Of a stretch of DNA of 64,000 nucleotides, positions 17,563-26,405 are shown piece after piece; position 1 is the first letter of the stretch, and the number at the start of each line of letters is the position of its first letter. Source of the DNA: Halalkaliarchaeum sp. AArc-CO (GTDB taxonomy: Archaea > Halobacteriota > Halobacteria > Halobacteriales > Haloferacaceae); assembly GCF_024972735.1 (NCBI RefSeq), contig NZ_CP087723.1, positions 930,001 to 994,000 of the forward strand, read 5' to 3'. Position numbers and translations under genes: made by a program. The notes below the pieces were generated by a model. The model made no database searches. It was not told the DNA's origin and was given only the letters and a program-made list of their open reading frames with translations.

Positions 17563-18444
17563 TTACTCCCCGGGATCGGGCTCGAACCCGTGTTCGGCGG
17601 CGACCGCGGCCAGCTCCGCGAACTCCGCCGGGGACAGCTCTCCCGGCCGCTTCGAGAGGGTCGCCTCGTCGACCGCGCTGACGACCGCAGCTGGATCGTC
17701 CAGTCCGGAGATGTGGGCGGTGTTGCGGATCGCGTTCCGGACGGTTTTCCGACGCTGGGTGAAAAGCGCTTTCACGAACCGGAGAAAGAACGCCTCGTCG
17801 TCGACGGTGTAGGACGGGTCGCGAGGAACCGCGCGGACGATCGCGCTTTCGACCGCCGGTTGTGGGTCGAACGCCTCCGGCGGCACGACTTCGAGGAGTT
17901 CGACGTCGGCGTAATGCTGTGCGCTCACCGAGAGCCGCCCGTAGTCACTCGTGTTCGGTTCGGCGACCATCCGTTCGGCGAACTCCCGCTGGAACGTCAA
18001 TACCAGCGGTCGTTTTGCCGGGAGCAGCCGGAACGCGAGTTCGCTCGAGACGCCGTACGGCAGGTTCGAGACGCAGGCGGTAAACGCCGGGAGCTCACAC
18101 TCCAGGGCGTCCGCTTCGACGACGGCAAGTGTTCCGTCGGCGATCTCCGCGTCGAACTCCTCCCGGAGAAACGCGGCGAACGTCGGATCCCGTTCGATCA
18201 CGGTCACTCGGCCCCCGGGCGGTGCGGCCGCGAGCAGACGGTCGGTCAACGCGCCGGCACCGCCGCCGATCTCGAGGACGTGGCTCCGGTCGGCCGACTC
18301 CGGGAGGTACGTCGGGATCCTGTCGAGCACGCGGTCGTCCACCAGGAAGTGCTGGTCTCGGTCCGGGCTCCCTCTGACTCCGGCACGTCGTACGAGGGCG
18401 TCCGGATCCCGTGACCCGCCCCCGGCTCCGCTCCCGCCGGTCAT
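17563..18444 (-). CDS. rsmA: 16S rRNA dimethyltransferase KsgA/RsmA
   Basis: KsgA dimethylates two adjacent adenosines near the 3' end of 16S rRNA during small-subunit maturation. The 293-residue protein starts with a Gly/Ser-rich segment, then HFLVDDRVLDRI, the SAM motif VLEIGGGAGALTDRLL near residue 57, and the catalytic NLPYGVSSE motif near residue 128. The C-terminal helical domain (LFTQRRKTVRN) is present. Its ATG overlaps the DUF655 stop in TCAT/ATGA form, so translation of the two is likely coupled. Confidence 0.95.
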   Translation of the reverse strand: MTGGSGAGGGSRDPDALVRRAGVRGSPDRDQHFLVDDRVLDRIPTYLPESADRSHVLEIGGGAGALTDRLLAAAPPGGRVTVIERDPTFAAFLREEFDAEIADGTLAVVEADALECELPAFTACVSNLPYGVSSELAFRLLPAKRPLVLTFQREFAERMVAEPNTSDYGRLSVSAQHYADVELLEVVPPEAFDPQPAVESAIVRAVPRDPSYTVDDEAFFLRFVKALFTQRRKTVRNAIRNTAHISGLDDPAAVVSAVDEATLSKRPGELSPAEFAELAAVAAEHGFEPDPGE

Positions 18445-19052
18445 TCGCTCCCGCCGTCCTCCCGGCGGACGAACGTCTTGTATTTGAGATCCTCCTCGCG
18501 CAGCTCCTCGATGATCCGCTCGACGACGACTTCCTTCGGACTGTGGAGCCCGCTGACCCGCTCTGTGATCTCCTCGAAGCTCTCGAAGGGACCGCGTTTT
18601 CGCTCGTCGAGGATCGTGTTCCTGATCTTCTTTCCAACTCCCGGAAGGAGGTTCAGCTGGTGGAGCCGAAGGGTGATCGGCTGGGCGTCGTTGTAGAAAT
18701 CGACGAACCGACGCTCGTCGCGGTCGATCATCTCCTCGACGGCGTACTCGAGTTCGGACGTCGCGCTGCTCGAGAGGTCGCCGTAGTCGATCTTTCGGAT
18801 CCGCGAGATCCGCTCGTCCTGTTCGGGTTCGATCCGGATGCGATCGGTGATGTTCAGATCCGGATCCTCGGTAAGCGTAAACTCGAACAGCCGGAATCGG
18901 TCCTCGCCGATCGCCTGGGCCACCGGCGACTTCTCGAACTGTGGACGGGAGTCGTCCGGATGTCCGTGCGGGAAGTAGTCGAGCACGACCGCGTAGATCT
19001 CCTCCGCCTCGTCGGGCGAAGAGTCGAGAGAGTCTGAGTCCGTCTCTTCCAT
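18441..19052 (-). CDS. DUF655 family protein
   Basis: The 203-residue protein matches DUF655, an archaeal family with an N-terminal S1/OB-like region (AVVLDYFPHGHPDD near residue 22) and a C-terminal helix-hairpin-helix-like LHQLNLLPGVGKKIRNTIL near residue 130. RNA binding is inferred. Conserved linkage with rsmA, rpo4 and L21e suggests a role in ribosome assembly or translation. The first 17 residues are acidic and variable. Four-base overlap with rsmA. Confidence 0.88.
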   Translation of the reverse strand: MEETDSDSLDSSPDEAEEIYAVVLDYFPHGHPDDSRPQFEKSPVAQAIGEDRFRLFEFTLTEDPDLNITDRIRIEPEQDERISRIRKIDYGDLSSSATSELEYAVEEMIDRDERRFVDFYNDAQPITLRLHQLNLLPGVGKKIRNTILDERKRGPFESFEEITERVSGLHSPKEVVVERIIEELREEDLKYKTFVRREDGGSE

Positions 19053-19136
19053 ACCGTCCGATAGGACAACGGGATACTTAAAAAATCGCCCGAGAAGACC
19101 GACGACAGCCCACGTCCGCCAGTCCGGTCGACGCGA

Positions 19137-19493
19137 TCACGCGTATTTTGCGATCAGGTTGAGAATCTCGTCGAGTTCGTCGCCGTCGAGGCTGTACCGT
19201 TCCTGGGCGAACACCGCGCGAAGTTCCGTCCGGTCCTCCGGAAGGAGGTCAACGATCTTGATCGCGGTCTTCTCGTCGACTTTCTCCAGTTGCTGGAGCT
19301 CCTCGACGAGTTCGCGGGCCTCTTCGGGGTCCAGGAACGCGTACCGGTTGACGTGTTCGAGCGCGCGCGCCAACTCGTATCGCATCTCCCGGTCCTCTTC
19401 CAGTGCGCGCTCGGACTCCACCTGCGAGAGGTACTCTTTCGCCTCCGCGACCGTGAGATACTCCTCGTCGAGCTTCTCCTTGAATATCGTCAT
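19137..19493 (-). CDS. rpo4: RNA polymerase subunit Rpo4 (RpoF)
   Basis: The 118-residue protein is the archaeal Rpb4 homologue, which pairs with Rpo7 to form the stalk of RNA polymerase. The helical N-terminus (MTIFKEKLDEEYLTVAEAKE) and the HRDC-like C-terminal region with VDEKTAIKIVDLLPED are typical. It starts one base after the L21e stop, giving the widely conserved archaeal L21e-Rpo4 pair. Confidence 0.95.
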   Translation of the reverse strand: MTIFKEKLDEEYLTVAEAKEYLSQVESERALEEDREMRYELARALEHVNRYAFLDPEEARELVEELQQLEKVDEKTAIKIVDLLPEDRTELRAVFAQERYSLDGDELDEILNLIAKYA

Positions 19494-19494
19494 A

Positions 19495-19788
19495 CTACCC
19501 CTGCTGGGCGCGGAGGTGAGCCGGATGTGCGAGGACTGTTTTTTCCTTCCCGCCGTCGGTGATCGACACCTTGTAGGCGGATCCCTGTGTTCCGACCACT
19601 TCGCCGGTGTGGCCGCTGAACCGCGGGTGGAACCGTCCCTTCGGGACGCTCGGATCGATACGGAGGTGGACCATCTGGCCCTCCTCGTACTCCTGGATCG
19701 CCCGCTGAGGCGGTGATTGCCCCCGATCCCGGGGGTGGTTGGCGAGCTTTTTCCGCGTTCCCTTCATGGGCCCATTCGAACTCGGCAT
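19495..19788 (-). CDS. rpl21e: 50S ribosomal protein L21e
   Basis: The 97-residue product has the L21e signature [20 protein letters not shown] and the SH3-like core [20 protein letters not shown]. It leads the minus-strand L21e-Rpo4-DUF655-KsgA-HemK2 cluster. The alternative internal ATG (MKGTRKKLA) would shorten it by seven residues. An AT-rich ATTATAAATG region just upstream, at about 19815-19825, is suitable for its promoter. Confidence 0.95.
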   Translation of the reverse strand: MPSSNGPMKGTRKKLANHPRDRGQSPPQRAIQEYEEGQMVHLRIDPSVPKGRFHPRFSGHTGEVVGTQGSAYKVSITDGGKEKTVLAHPAHLRAQQG

Positions 19789-19903
19789 AATCGTACGACC
19801 CTTTACTTCGGGTTCGATTATAAATGGTGCGTTCCCGATCCGCGGACGTGTTGCCCTACCACGCGCCAGAACGACTATATTTCATCCCGCTGAACTGTAA
19901 CCC

Positions 19904-20644
19904 ATGTTTGGCATGTTCCGTCGGGAAGCGGACGTACGGATCACACACGACCGACAGCCGAGCCGGACGCTCCTGGGCGGGTTCTCGACGCTCGGTCTTG
20001 CGGGCTTGACGGCGGCAGACTATCTCGTCGATCACCTCGAACTCGAGGAGACCGGTCACGTGCGGGTCGAGGGGTTGCCGTCGATCACGCCGTTCGAGAA
20101 CGGCCGTCCCAGACATCCGATTCGGCTGTTCTCCCGCCCGGATGTCGACGTGACTGTCCTGGTCAGCGAACTGTTCGTCCCGCCGTACCTCGGCGAGCCG
20201 TTCGCCACTGAAATACTCGACTGGACCGAATCGCACGGCACAGAGGAGATCGCGATCCTCAGTGGGATTCCGATCGCGCACGGTCCCGAGGATCACCGGA
20301 CGTTCTTCATTGCGACCGACGACTACCGGAACCGTCGACTCGAAGGGAGTGACGTCCCCTCGATGGGGGCCGGGTTCCTCGATGGTGCCCACGCGGCGTT
20401 GATCGAGCAGGCGATCGACTCGCCGCTGGGCGTCGGCGTCTTCGTCACACCGGTCCATCCCCAGTCCGTCGACGTCGAAGCCGCACTCAGGCTCGTCGAG
20501 ACCATCGAAGACATCTACGGTCTCGGTGTGGATTCGGAACCACTCAAACAGTTCGCGGAGGAGGTCAGACAGTACTACACCGAACTGGCCGACCGGATCG
20601 AGCGCCAGGAGGTCGAGATGCCCGACGATCGTATGTACATGTGA
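19904..20644 (+). CDS. PAC2-family proteasome assembly chaperone-like protein
   Basis: The 246-residue protein belongs to the PAC2 (formerly DUF75) family, whose archaeal members such as PbaA/PbaB-like proteins relate to proteasome assembly chaperones. Features are the [10 protein letters not shown]-like N-terminus ([20 protein letters not shown]), [10 protein letters not shown] near residue 118 and a C-terminal helical tail ending MPDDRMYM. Actual chaperone activity in haloarchaea is not shown here. It is divergent from the L21e cluster and 110 bp upstream of trmB. Confidence 0.82.
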   Translation: MFGMFRREADVRITHDRQPSRTLLGGFSTLGLAGLTAADYLVDHLELEETGHVRVEGLPSITPFENGRPRHPIRLFSRPDVDVTVLVSELFVPPYLGEPFATEILDWTESHGTEEIAILSGIPIAHGPEDHRTFFIATDDYRNRRLEGSDVPSMGAGFLDGAHAALIEQAIDSPLGVGVFVTPVHPQSVDVEAALRLVETIEDIYGLGVDSEPLKQFAEEVRQYYTELADRIERQEVEMPDDRMYM

Positions 20645-20706
20645 CGGGCGGCCCTCTCCGATCGCTGTCGACGGGTTCGTGTGTACTGGATTTCGAAAAC
20701 CGGTGT

Positions 20707-20722
20707 TACTCGAATACCAGTA
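20707..20722. promoter_or_regulatory. TrmB-like operator before trmB
   Basis: TACTCGAATACCAGTA reads TACT-N7-CAGTA and has TACT/AGTA inverted ends. The published Halobacterium TrmB motif is TACT-N(7-8)-GAGTA, so this site differs at one position. It lies 33-48 nt before the trmB ATG, over the probable promoter region (AAACTCTTTACGG follows), which suggests autoregulation. Confidence 0.5.
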
Positions 20723-20754
20723 AACTCTTTACGGACGGCTCCGAGGCTACGGAC

Positions 20755-21810
20755 ATGACGGACGACCTCCGGAGTACCCTCGAACGGTTCGGCGAGCGGT
20801 TCAACCTCGGCGAGTACGAGATCGAGGCCTACCTAACCGTTCTCGAGCGCGGGGAGCTTACAGCCAGCGAGATCGCCGACAGAACCGACATTCCACAGCC
20901 GCGCGTGTACGACACGGTTCGGAGTCTCTCCGACCGTGGTCTGGTCGAACTGCGCGAGTCCCGCCCGATGAAGATCGTTGCGGTGGACCCGGAGGACGCC
21001 TTCGGGGATCTGGAGGCATCGTTCGGCGAGCTCGTTGCCGAGCTGGAGGCCAGATACACGGCACCCGCACGGGAGACGGAAGCGGTCTCCCTTGTCAAAT
21101 CGCGTTCGACGATCCTCCGGTATCTCGAAGAAGTGATCGCCGACGCCGATTACGAGCTCGCCCTGTCGCTCACCCCGGAGCTGTTGCGTCGGTTCCACGA
21201 CGAGCTCGCGGAGAAAATCGACGACGGCGTGAGCGTGGAACTGCTCGTGACGCCGGCGTCGCGCGCGCCAGATCCGCGGGAGTACGACTACTTCGAGGTT
21301 GCGACGATCGCACGGGCGCGACGGGGGATCACGACGCCGATCCTCGCGGTCGCCGACGGGGAGCATTCGGTGTACGCCACTCAGGACGCGCTGCGGGACG
21401 ATCGCGACCGGTACGGCGTCATCTTCAACCGATCCGCGCTCGGGTTCCTCGTGTCTGGCTTTTTCGGAACCGTGCTGTGGACGACTGCAGAGACCCTCGC
21501 GGCGGACGGCAAGGAGCGACCGTTCCCGCGACATTACGCTTCGATCAGGCGTGCCGTAAAAGACATGCGCGAACTCGGCGGGGAGTTCTACGCGGCCATC
21601 GAGGGCCGGGACGTCGAAACGGGCGACAACGTCCACGTCGAGGGTGAGGTCGTCGACGTCGCCTTCGAGGAAAGCGAGGAGGTGGCGTCGTTCGTCGTCG
21701 AAACCGAGGCTGGTGATCGCGTCCGGATCGGCGGCCTCGTGGCCGCTCTCGAGGAGGTCGAAGCCCAGGAGATCCTCCTCGACAGGGATACGGTGCCGTC
21801 GCTGGGCTGA
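20755..21810 (+). CDS. trmB: Sugar-sensing transcriptional regulator TrmB
   Basis: TrmB regulators bind sugars through a C-terminal domain and DNA through an N-terminal winged helix. The 351-residue protein has the wHTH at about residues 20-75 ([20 protein letters not shown]) and a PLD-like/sugar-binding region afterwards, with the TrmB C-terminal effector domain in the second half. Haloarchaeal TrmB controls gluconeogenesis and glycolysis genes. The start at 20755 ([12 protein letters not shown]) is preferred over an upstream ATG at 20641, which would extend into the region with the operator. It stands 1 kb before a sugar ABC operon, an association also seen in Haloferax. Confidence 0.9.
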   Translation: MTDDLRSTLERFGERFNLGEYEIEAYLTVLERGELTASEIADRTDIPQPRVYDTVRSLSDRGLVELRESRPMKIVAVDPEDAFGDLEASFGELVAELEARYTAPARETEAVSLVKSRSTILRYLEEVIADADYELALSLTPELLRRFHDELAEKIDDGVSVELLVTPASRAPDPREYDYFEVATIARARRGITTPILAVADGEHSVYATQDALRDDRDRYGVIFNRSALGFLVSGFFGTVLWTTAETLAADGKERPFPRHYASIRRAVKDMRELGGEFYAAIEGRDVETGDNVHVEGEVVDVAFEESEEVASFVVETEAGDRVRIGGLVAALEEVEAQEILLDRDTVPSLG

Positions 21811-21919
21811 TACTGATTATTCTCGGTCGTTACCGGACGATCGGCCATCGGATGGACCGATCGACCGGTAAATCACTACAATAACCATTATGGTTTCCTC
21901 CGTTCTCGCGGTGCCCCTG

Positions 21920-22717
21920 TTACGGGTCCGGTTCGTCGAACTCGAACAGGACGACCTCGCAGGATTCACACGCGAGCACCTCGCGCTCCGGGCGTCGAGC
22001 GCCCCCGGGACCGCCACAGCAGCGCCTGACCGTCGTTTCCGCCACGGTTCCCCCGCAGTCGGGACACTGTTTCAAGAACAGACGTAGCGGTCGTGCCGCC
22101 GCCGTCCGTACTTCGGGGTCGATTCCCCGGTCCGCCAGCGCTTCGACGGCTGCAGTCTCCGCGATGGCGACCGGCCGCGACAGCCAGACGTCCCGCCCCC
22201 CGGCAAGCAGGATCCGATCGCCGTGACGTTCGGCGGAGACGTCACCGCGTGCAGCCGCCGCGGCGCGGTCGAGGAACTCGCGTTCGTCGGCGTCGGCCAG
22301 TTCCGACATCCGTTCGGTCCAGTCTTCCTCGAACGACTCCGAGAGCGAGAGGTCCTCGTCGCCTTCGAGAATGCAGACCTCCAGGAGCTCGCCGAGAACC
22401 GCTTCCGGGTCCGGGCCGACGTCGTCTGCAGTCAACGAGTCAGACACTGGGCCGTCCCCGGGGCCGTGGTTTGGCCCGACGTCGATCGGCAGATGGTCCA
22501 CCAGTTTCGGCGCGAACTTTGGGGTGTACGGAACTACGTAGCCGCGGAGGTACACGAGTAACAGTCCGCCCAGAAGCACTGGAAGTGCTGCCGGCAGCCA
22601 CAGGAGTGCCGCGAGAACCGAAGCGGCCCCGACGACGACCGTGTTCACCGCGGTGCAGGGCCAACAGCGACTGTCTCCGGTGTACTCAGGCCTGCGAACC
22701 CGTTCGAGTACCGACAT
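21920..22717 (-). CDS. Membrane protein with C-terminal zinc finger
   Basis: This hypothetical protein of 265 residues has two hydrophobic helices near residues 22-62 (LAALLWLPAALPVLLGGLLL) and a long cytoplasmic part ending in a zinc-finger-like array: CPDC, CCGG and CESC. A frame continues back to 22966, but the start at 22717 (MSVLERVRRPEYTG) fits best, because the upstream part lacks family character and would cover the promoter of the ABC gene. It is divergent from the sugar-binding protein gene. Similar proteins occur beside trmB in other haloarchaea. Function unknown. Confidence 0.7.
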   Translation of the reverse strand: MSVLERVRRPEYTGDSRCWPCTAVNTVVVGAASVLAALLWLPAALPVLLGGLLLVYLRGYVVPYTPKFAPKLVDHLPIDVGPNHGPGDGPVSDSLTADDVGPDPEAVLGELLEVCILEGDEDLSLSESFEEDWTERMSELADADEREFLDRAAAAARGDVSAERHGDRILLAGGRDVWLSRPVAIAETAAVEALADRGIDPEVRTAAARPLRLFLKQCPDCGGTVAETTVRRCCGGPGGARRPEREVLACESCEVVLFEFDEPDP

Positions 22718-22850
22718 GGTTGCAGGACGGTTACCGCCGGGCGTACAAAAGACTCCACGGTGCAGTCCCGAAATCGAGTGGACGCCCTCCCTGATCACCG
22801 AACAATATCTCTGAAACAGAACAACAACAGGTGTAGTAACATGTCCCAAA

Positions 22851-22860
22851 TCTATATACG
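22851..22860 (+). promoter_or_regulatory. Probable promoter of the sugar ABC operon
   Basis: TCTATATACG, with the TATA core at 22853-22858, lies about 32 nt before the ATG at 22888, as expected for a nearly leaderless archaeal message. The upstream CCCAAA could be the BRE. No TrmB-type site was found in this intergenic stretch. Confidence 0.55.
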
Positions 22861-22887
22861 CCTGGTGTCCATACCGACGAAACTGTA

Positions 22888-24342
22888 ATGGTCGATACTG
22901 ACCCCCAACGCGATTCGAAACGGAGTGGCGTCTCCCGGCGGCGGTTCGTGCAAGCGGCTGGAGCATCGGGCGTGATGGTCGGCGTCGCGGGCTGTCTCGG
23001 CGACGACGACGATGGCCCGATCGAAATTACGATGGACGGTGAGTGGGTGGAGATCGAGGACGAGGTGATCCAGTCACTGTACGACGCCGGTCTGGACGAA
23101 GGGATCGAGGTCGAAATCCTGCCGGGTGACTTCGAGACGGGCGAACGGCGCGCCGACTTCACGTCGGCGCTGGACGCAGGTCGTGGGAGCCCGGACATCT
23201 TCATGATGGACTCCGGGTGGACGATCCCGTTTATTGTTCGCGAACAGATAGTCAATCTGGAGGAGGAACTGTCGGCGGACGTCCTGAATACGGTCCAGAA
23301 CGACTACCTCGATGCAGCAGTCGACACGGCGAGCCACCCGGAGACGGGTGACCTCTACGGGGTGCCGCTGTTCCCGGATTACCCGATGATGCACTACCGG
23401 AAGGATCTCGTCGAGGAAGCGGGATACGATCCGGAGGGAGAAAACTGGGCGACAGAGCCCATGTCCTGGCAGGAGTTCGCCGAGATGGCGGCCGACGTCT
23501 GGGAGTATCACGGCGGCGAAGACGAGTTCGATTACGCGTTCACGACGCAGGGTGACAACTACGAGGGGACCTCCTGCTGTACGTTCAACGAACTGATGAC
23601 GTCGATGGGTGGGGCGTACTTCGGGGACCACGAGAACCTGTTCGGCCCTGTCGGCGAACGTCCGATCACCGTGAACGAGGAGCCGGTCCACGACGCGCTC
23701 CGGATGATGCGGTCGTTCATGTACGGTCCCGACGCCGACAACGCACATCCGGACTTCCCGAAGATCTCGACGTCGGACCTCGTCGAGTTCACCGAAGAGC
23801 CGTCGCGGGAACCGTTCACGGGCGGCAACGCGATCTTCCACCGGAACTGGCCGTACGTCATCCCGATCAACGCCGAGGACGCTGCCTTCGACTTCGAGGA
23901 CCACGCGGCGATGCCGCTTCCATACGGCGTCGAGGCGGGGCAGGGGAACTACGCCGGGACGGGCGGTACGGCCCACGCGCTGGGTGGCTGGCATCTCACG
24001 GTCAACCCGAACACGTCACAGCTCGAGGAGGCGATCCAGGTCGTGGAGGCGTTCGTCAGCGAGGACGTCATGCTGAGCAACTTCGAGCTCGGCGGGTACA
24101 TCCCGCCGAGCCCCGACGTCATCGAACAGGCGGATCCCGACGCTGTGGGCCCGATGGGGCGGTTCCTCGACACGCTGGCCGTCGTCGGCGAAAACACCGT
24201 TCCGCGACCCGTGACGGCAGTCTGGCCCGAGCAGTCGCCACTCATCTCCTCGGAGATCCACGACGCGTACCTCGGCGACAAGACGCCGGAGGAAGCGATG
24301 GCCGAACTCGAGGATCAACTCGAGACGACCGAGGAAGCCTAA
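22888..24342 (+). CDS. Sugar ABC transporter substrate-binding lipoprotein
   Basis: The 484-residue protein is a family 1 extracellular solute-binding protein. The Tat signal SRRRF at residues 16-20 and the lipobox ending in Cys36 (VAGCLGDDDD) indicate export folded and attachment to the outer face of the membrane by lipidation, as is normal in haloarchaea. The acidic GDDDDGP linker follows. It is first in an operon with two permeases and an ATPase. Sugars are the expected substrates, from similarity and from the flanking TrmB and sugar oxidoreductases. The particular sugar is not known. Confidence 0.9.
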   Translation: MVDTDPQRDSKRSGVSRRRFVQAAGASGVMVGVAGCLGDDDDGPIEITMDGEWVEIEDEVIQSLYDAGLDEGIEVEILPGDFETGERRADFTSALDAGRGSPDIFMMDSGWTIPFIVREQIVNLEEELSADVLNTVQNDYLDAAVDTASHPETGDLYGVPLFPDYPMMHYRKDLVEEAGYDPEGENWATEPMSWQEFAEMAADVWEYHGGEDEFDYAFTTQGDNYEGTSCCTFNELMTSMGGAYFGDHENLFGPVGERPITVNEEPVHDALRMMRSFMYGPDADNAHPDFPKISTSDLVEFTEEPSREPFTGGNAIFHRNWPYVIPINAEDAAFDFEDHAAMPLPYGVEAGQGNYAGTGGTAHALGGWHLTVNPNTSQLEEAIQVVEAFVSEDVMLSNFELGGYIPPSPDVIEQADPDAVGPMGRFLDTLAVVGENTVPRPVTAVWPEQSPLISSEIHDAYLGDKTPEEAMAELEDQLETTEEA

Positions 24343-24357
24343 CGAGGGCCGAGCCGG

Positions 24358-25368
24358 ATGTCTCCCGATTCACAGACCGAACGCGGATCCGGCCGTCTCC
24401 TCTCCCGTCCGCTCGACTGGCTCGAAACCCGCAGCGAAGAGGTGTACGCCTACATTCTGTTGCTTCCGTCGTTTCTCCTTTTGGGCGTGATCGCGTTCTA
24501 TCCGCTCGTGGAGACGTTCCGGTTCTCGCTGCTGGCAGACGAGGTCGCTGCTGCGGATCCGTTCGGCGAATTCGTCGGCCTCGACAACTACGTCGCGCTG
24601 CTGTCGGGCGAGGCCCGGATTCCGCGACAGTTCATCGACATCGTGTTCACCGGTCAGTTCCCGTTCGTCGAACTCGGCACGCCGTTTCTCCGGCAGGCGA
24701 TCATGGTGACGCTCGCGTTCGCGATCATCAGCGTGCTGTTCGAGACGCTGATCGGCTTCGGTCAGGCGCTCGTGATCGACCAGGACTTCTACGGCCGCCG
24801 GTGGGTGCGCGTCGCCATCATCATCCCGTGGGCGATCCCGATCGTCATCCAGGCGATGATCTTCTTTTTGATCTTCAATCCGACGATCGGCTTCGGCACC
24901 GACTTCATGCAGTGGCTCGGCGTTTTCGGGGACAATCCGCTCGCCAGTAGCCGCGACTCGTTTATCATCGTGCTCGTGGCGGACATCTGGAAGACGGCGG
25001 CGTTCATGGCGCTTCTCATCCTCGCAGGGCTTCAAAGCATCGACCGGGGTCTCTACGACGTCGCAAAGGTATCGGGCGCCTCCCCGTGGCAGCGGTTCAA
25101 GTTCATTACGTTGCCGCTGGTGATGCCGGCACTTCTGGTCGCGATGCTGTTCCGGACGATGGACGCGATGCGCATCTACGGACTGATCGACGCGACGGCC
25201 GGCTGTCAGACGGTACCGTCGTTGACCTGTCTGGTCATCATTTCACTGCAGGAGACCCGTCGGTGGGCGACCGCCTCCGCGGTCGCGTTCCTGACGGCGG
25301 TGGTCATCGGGCTGCTGGTGATCGTCTACCTGTGGGGACTTCGTGACACCGACGGAGGGATATCATGA
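24358..25368 (+). CDS. Sugar ABC transporter permease, MalF/UgpA type
   Basis: The 336-residue permease has six predicted helices, starting with YILLLPSFLLLGVIAFYPLV near residue 31. The cytoplasmic EAA loop is seen in QSIDRGLYDVAKVSGASPWQ near residue 222, which binds the ATPase. It follows the binding-protein gene by 15 bp and overlaps the next permease by four bases, so it is part of one operon. Confidence 0.92.
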   Translation: MSPDSQTERGSGRLLSRPLDWLETRSEEVYAYILLLPSFLLLGVIAFYPLVETFRFSLLADEVAAADPFGEFVGLDNYVALLSGEARIPRQFIDIVFTGQFPFVELGTPFLRQAIMVTLAFAIISVLFETLIGFGQALVIDQDFYGRRWVRVAIIIPWAIPIVIQAMIFFLIFNPTIGFGTDFMQWLGVFGDNPLASSRDSFIIVLVADIWKTAAFMALLILAGLQSIDRGLYDVAKVSGASPWQRFKFITLPLVMPALLVAMLFRTMDAMRIYGLIDATAGCQTVPSLTCLVIISLQETRRWATASAVAFLTAVVIGLLVIVYLWGLRDTDGGIS

Positions 25369-26402
25369 GCGACGACGAACATCCAGACCTCGCTGCACAG
25401 CAACGTCCCGAAGAGCCGGAGCTCGACCGGGGAGTCGTCGAGGCGTGGGCGGCACGGATGATCTCGAATCCGGATCGCGCCTACCGTGCAGCCTTCTACA
25501 CCGCGACGATCGTCTTCCTGGTCACCACGCTTTTCCCCTTCTATTGGCTGTTCGTGCTGGCGGTCACACCGCGCGCACAGCTGGGCGACACCGGGGTTTT
25601 GACGCCCGGCGGAACACCGCGGGCGGACATCGAACTTCCCTTGATCGACGCGACCCTGGCGGTTCCGGTCGGACTCCCGGCCGACTTCAACGTCCTGGCG
25701 TTCGTCGAAATATTCCAGCGGCTTCCGTTCCACCGGTACGTCTTCAACAGCTTCCTGATCGCCGTTCTGGCGACCGTGATCGTGCTGTTCGTCGGGAGTC
25801 TGGCCGGCTACGTGTTCGGCCGGCTCCGGTTCCGGGGGAAGAACCCGCTTTTGTTGCTGGTGCTCGTCACCTCGTTCTTTCCGCCGGCGGCGTTCTTCGT
25901 CCCGCTCAACCGGCTGTTCAACCGGAACATCGACGTTCTCCGGCCAGTCATGGCAGACGGATCGCTGTACAACACGCCATACGCGATTTTTGTCCCGCTG
26001 TCGGCGATTTTCCTCCCGTTGTCGATCTTCATCCTGATGACGTTCTACTCGCAGATCCCCGACGGGCTCGAGGACGCCGCACGCGTCGAGGGGACGACCC
26101 GGCTGGGTGCGCTCTTTCGGGTCATCGTCCCGCTTTCGGCCCCGGGAGTCGCAACCGCCGGCGTGTTGACGTTCATCGCCGTCTACAACGAGTACTTCTT
26201 CTCCTCGTTGATGACGGACGGTCGCCACGAGAACTGGGCGCCGATGCTCGAGGGGATCCTCCGGTTCCAGGGCGAGTTCGAGGTGCTGTTCAACCTCATG
26301 GCCGCCGCGAGTATCGTCGCCGTGTTACCGGTGGCGATACTGGTGATCGTCGCACAGGAAAAGATCGTCAGCGGACTGACCGCGGGGGCGGTCAAGGAGT
26401 AA
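25365..26402 (+). CDS. Sugar ABC transporter permease, MalG/UgpE type
   Basis: The 345-residue partner permease has a cytoplasmic N-terminus and helices beginning with FYTATIVFLVTTLFPFYWLF near residue 45. The EAA loop is seen in IPDGLEDAARVEGTTRLGAL near residue 229. It has a large extracytoplasmic loop in the first third (GDTGVLTPGGTP). ATGA overlap with the preceding permease and 3 bp to the ATPase gene show tight coupling. Confidence 0.92.
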   Translation: MSDDEHPDLAAQQRPEEPELDRGVVEAWAARMISNPDRAYRAAFYTATIVFLVTTLFPFYWLFVLAVTPRAQLGDTGVLTPGGTPRADIELPLIDATLAVPVGLPADFNVLAFVEIFQRLPFHRYVFNSFLIAVLATVIVLFVGSLAGYVFGRLRFRGKNPLLLLVLVTSFFPPAAFFVPLNRLFNRNIDVLRPVMADGSLYNTPYAIFVPLSAIFLPLSIFILMTFYSQIPDGLEDAARVEGTTRLGALFRVIVPLSAPGVATAGVLTFIAVYNEYFFSSLMTDGRHENWAPMLEGILRFQGEFEVLFNLMAAASIVAVLPVAILVIVAQEKIVSGLTAGAVKE

Positions 26403-26405
26403 CCT

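Noticed and set aside
16789-18414. 541-residue plus-strand frame
   Set aside because: It runs antisense to rsmA and the HemK2 gene, which have clear motifs on the minus strand, so it is a shadow of GC-rich codon bias.
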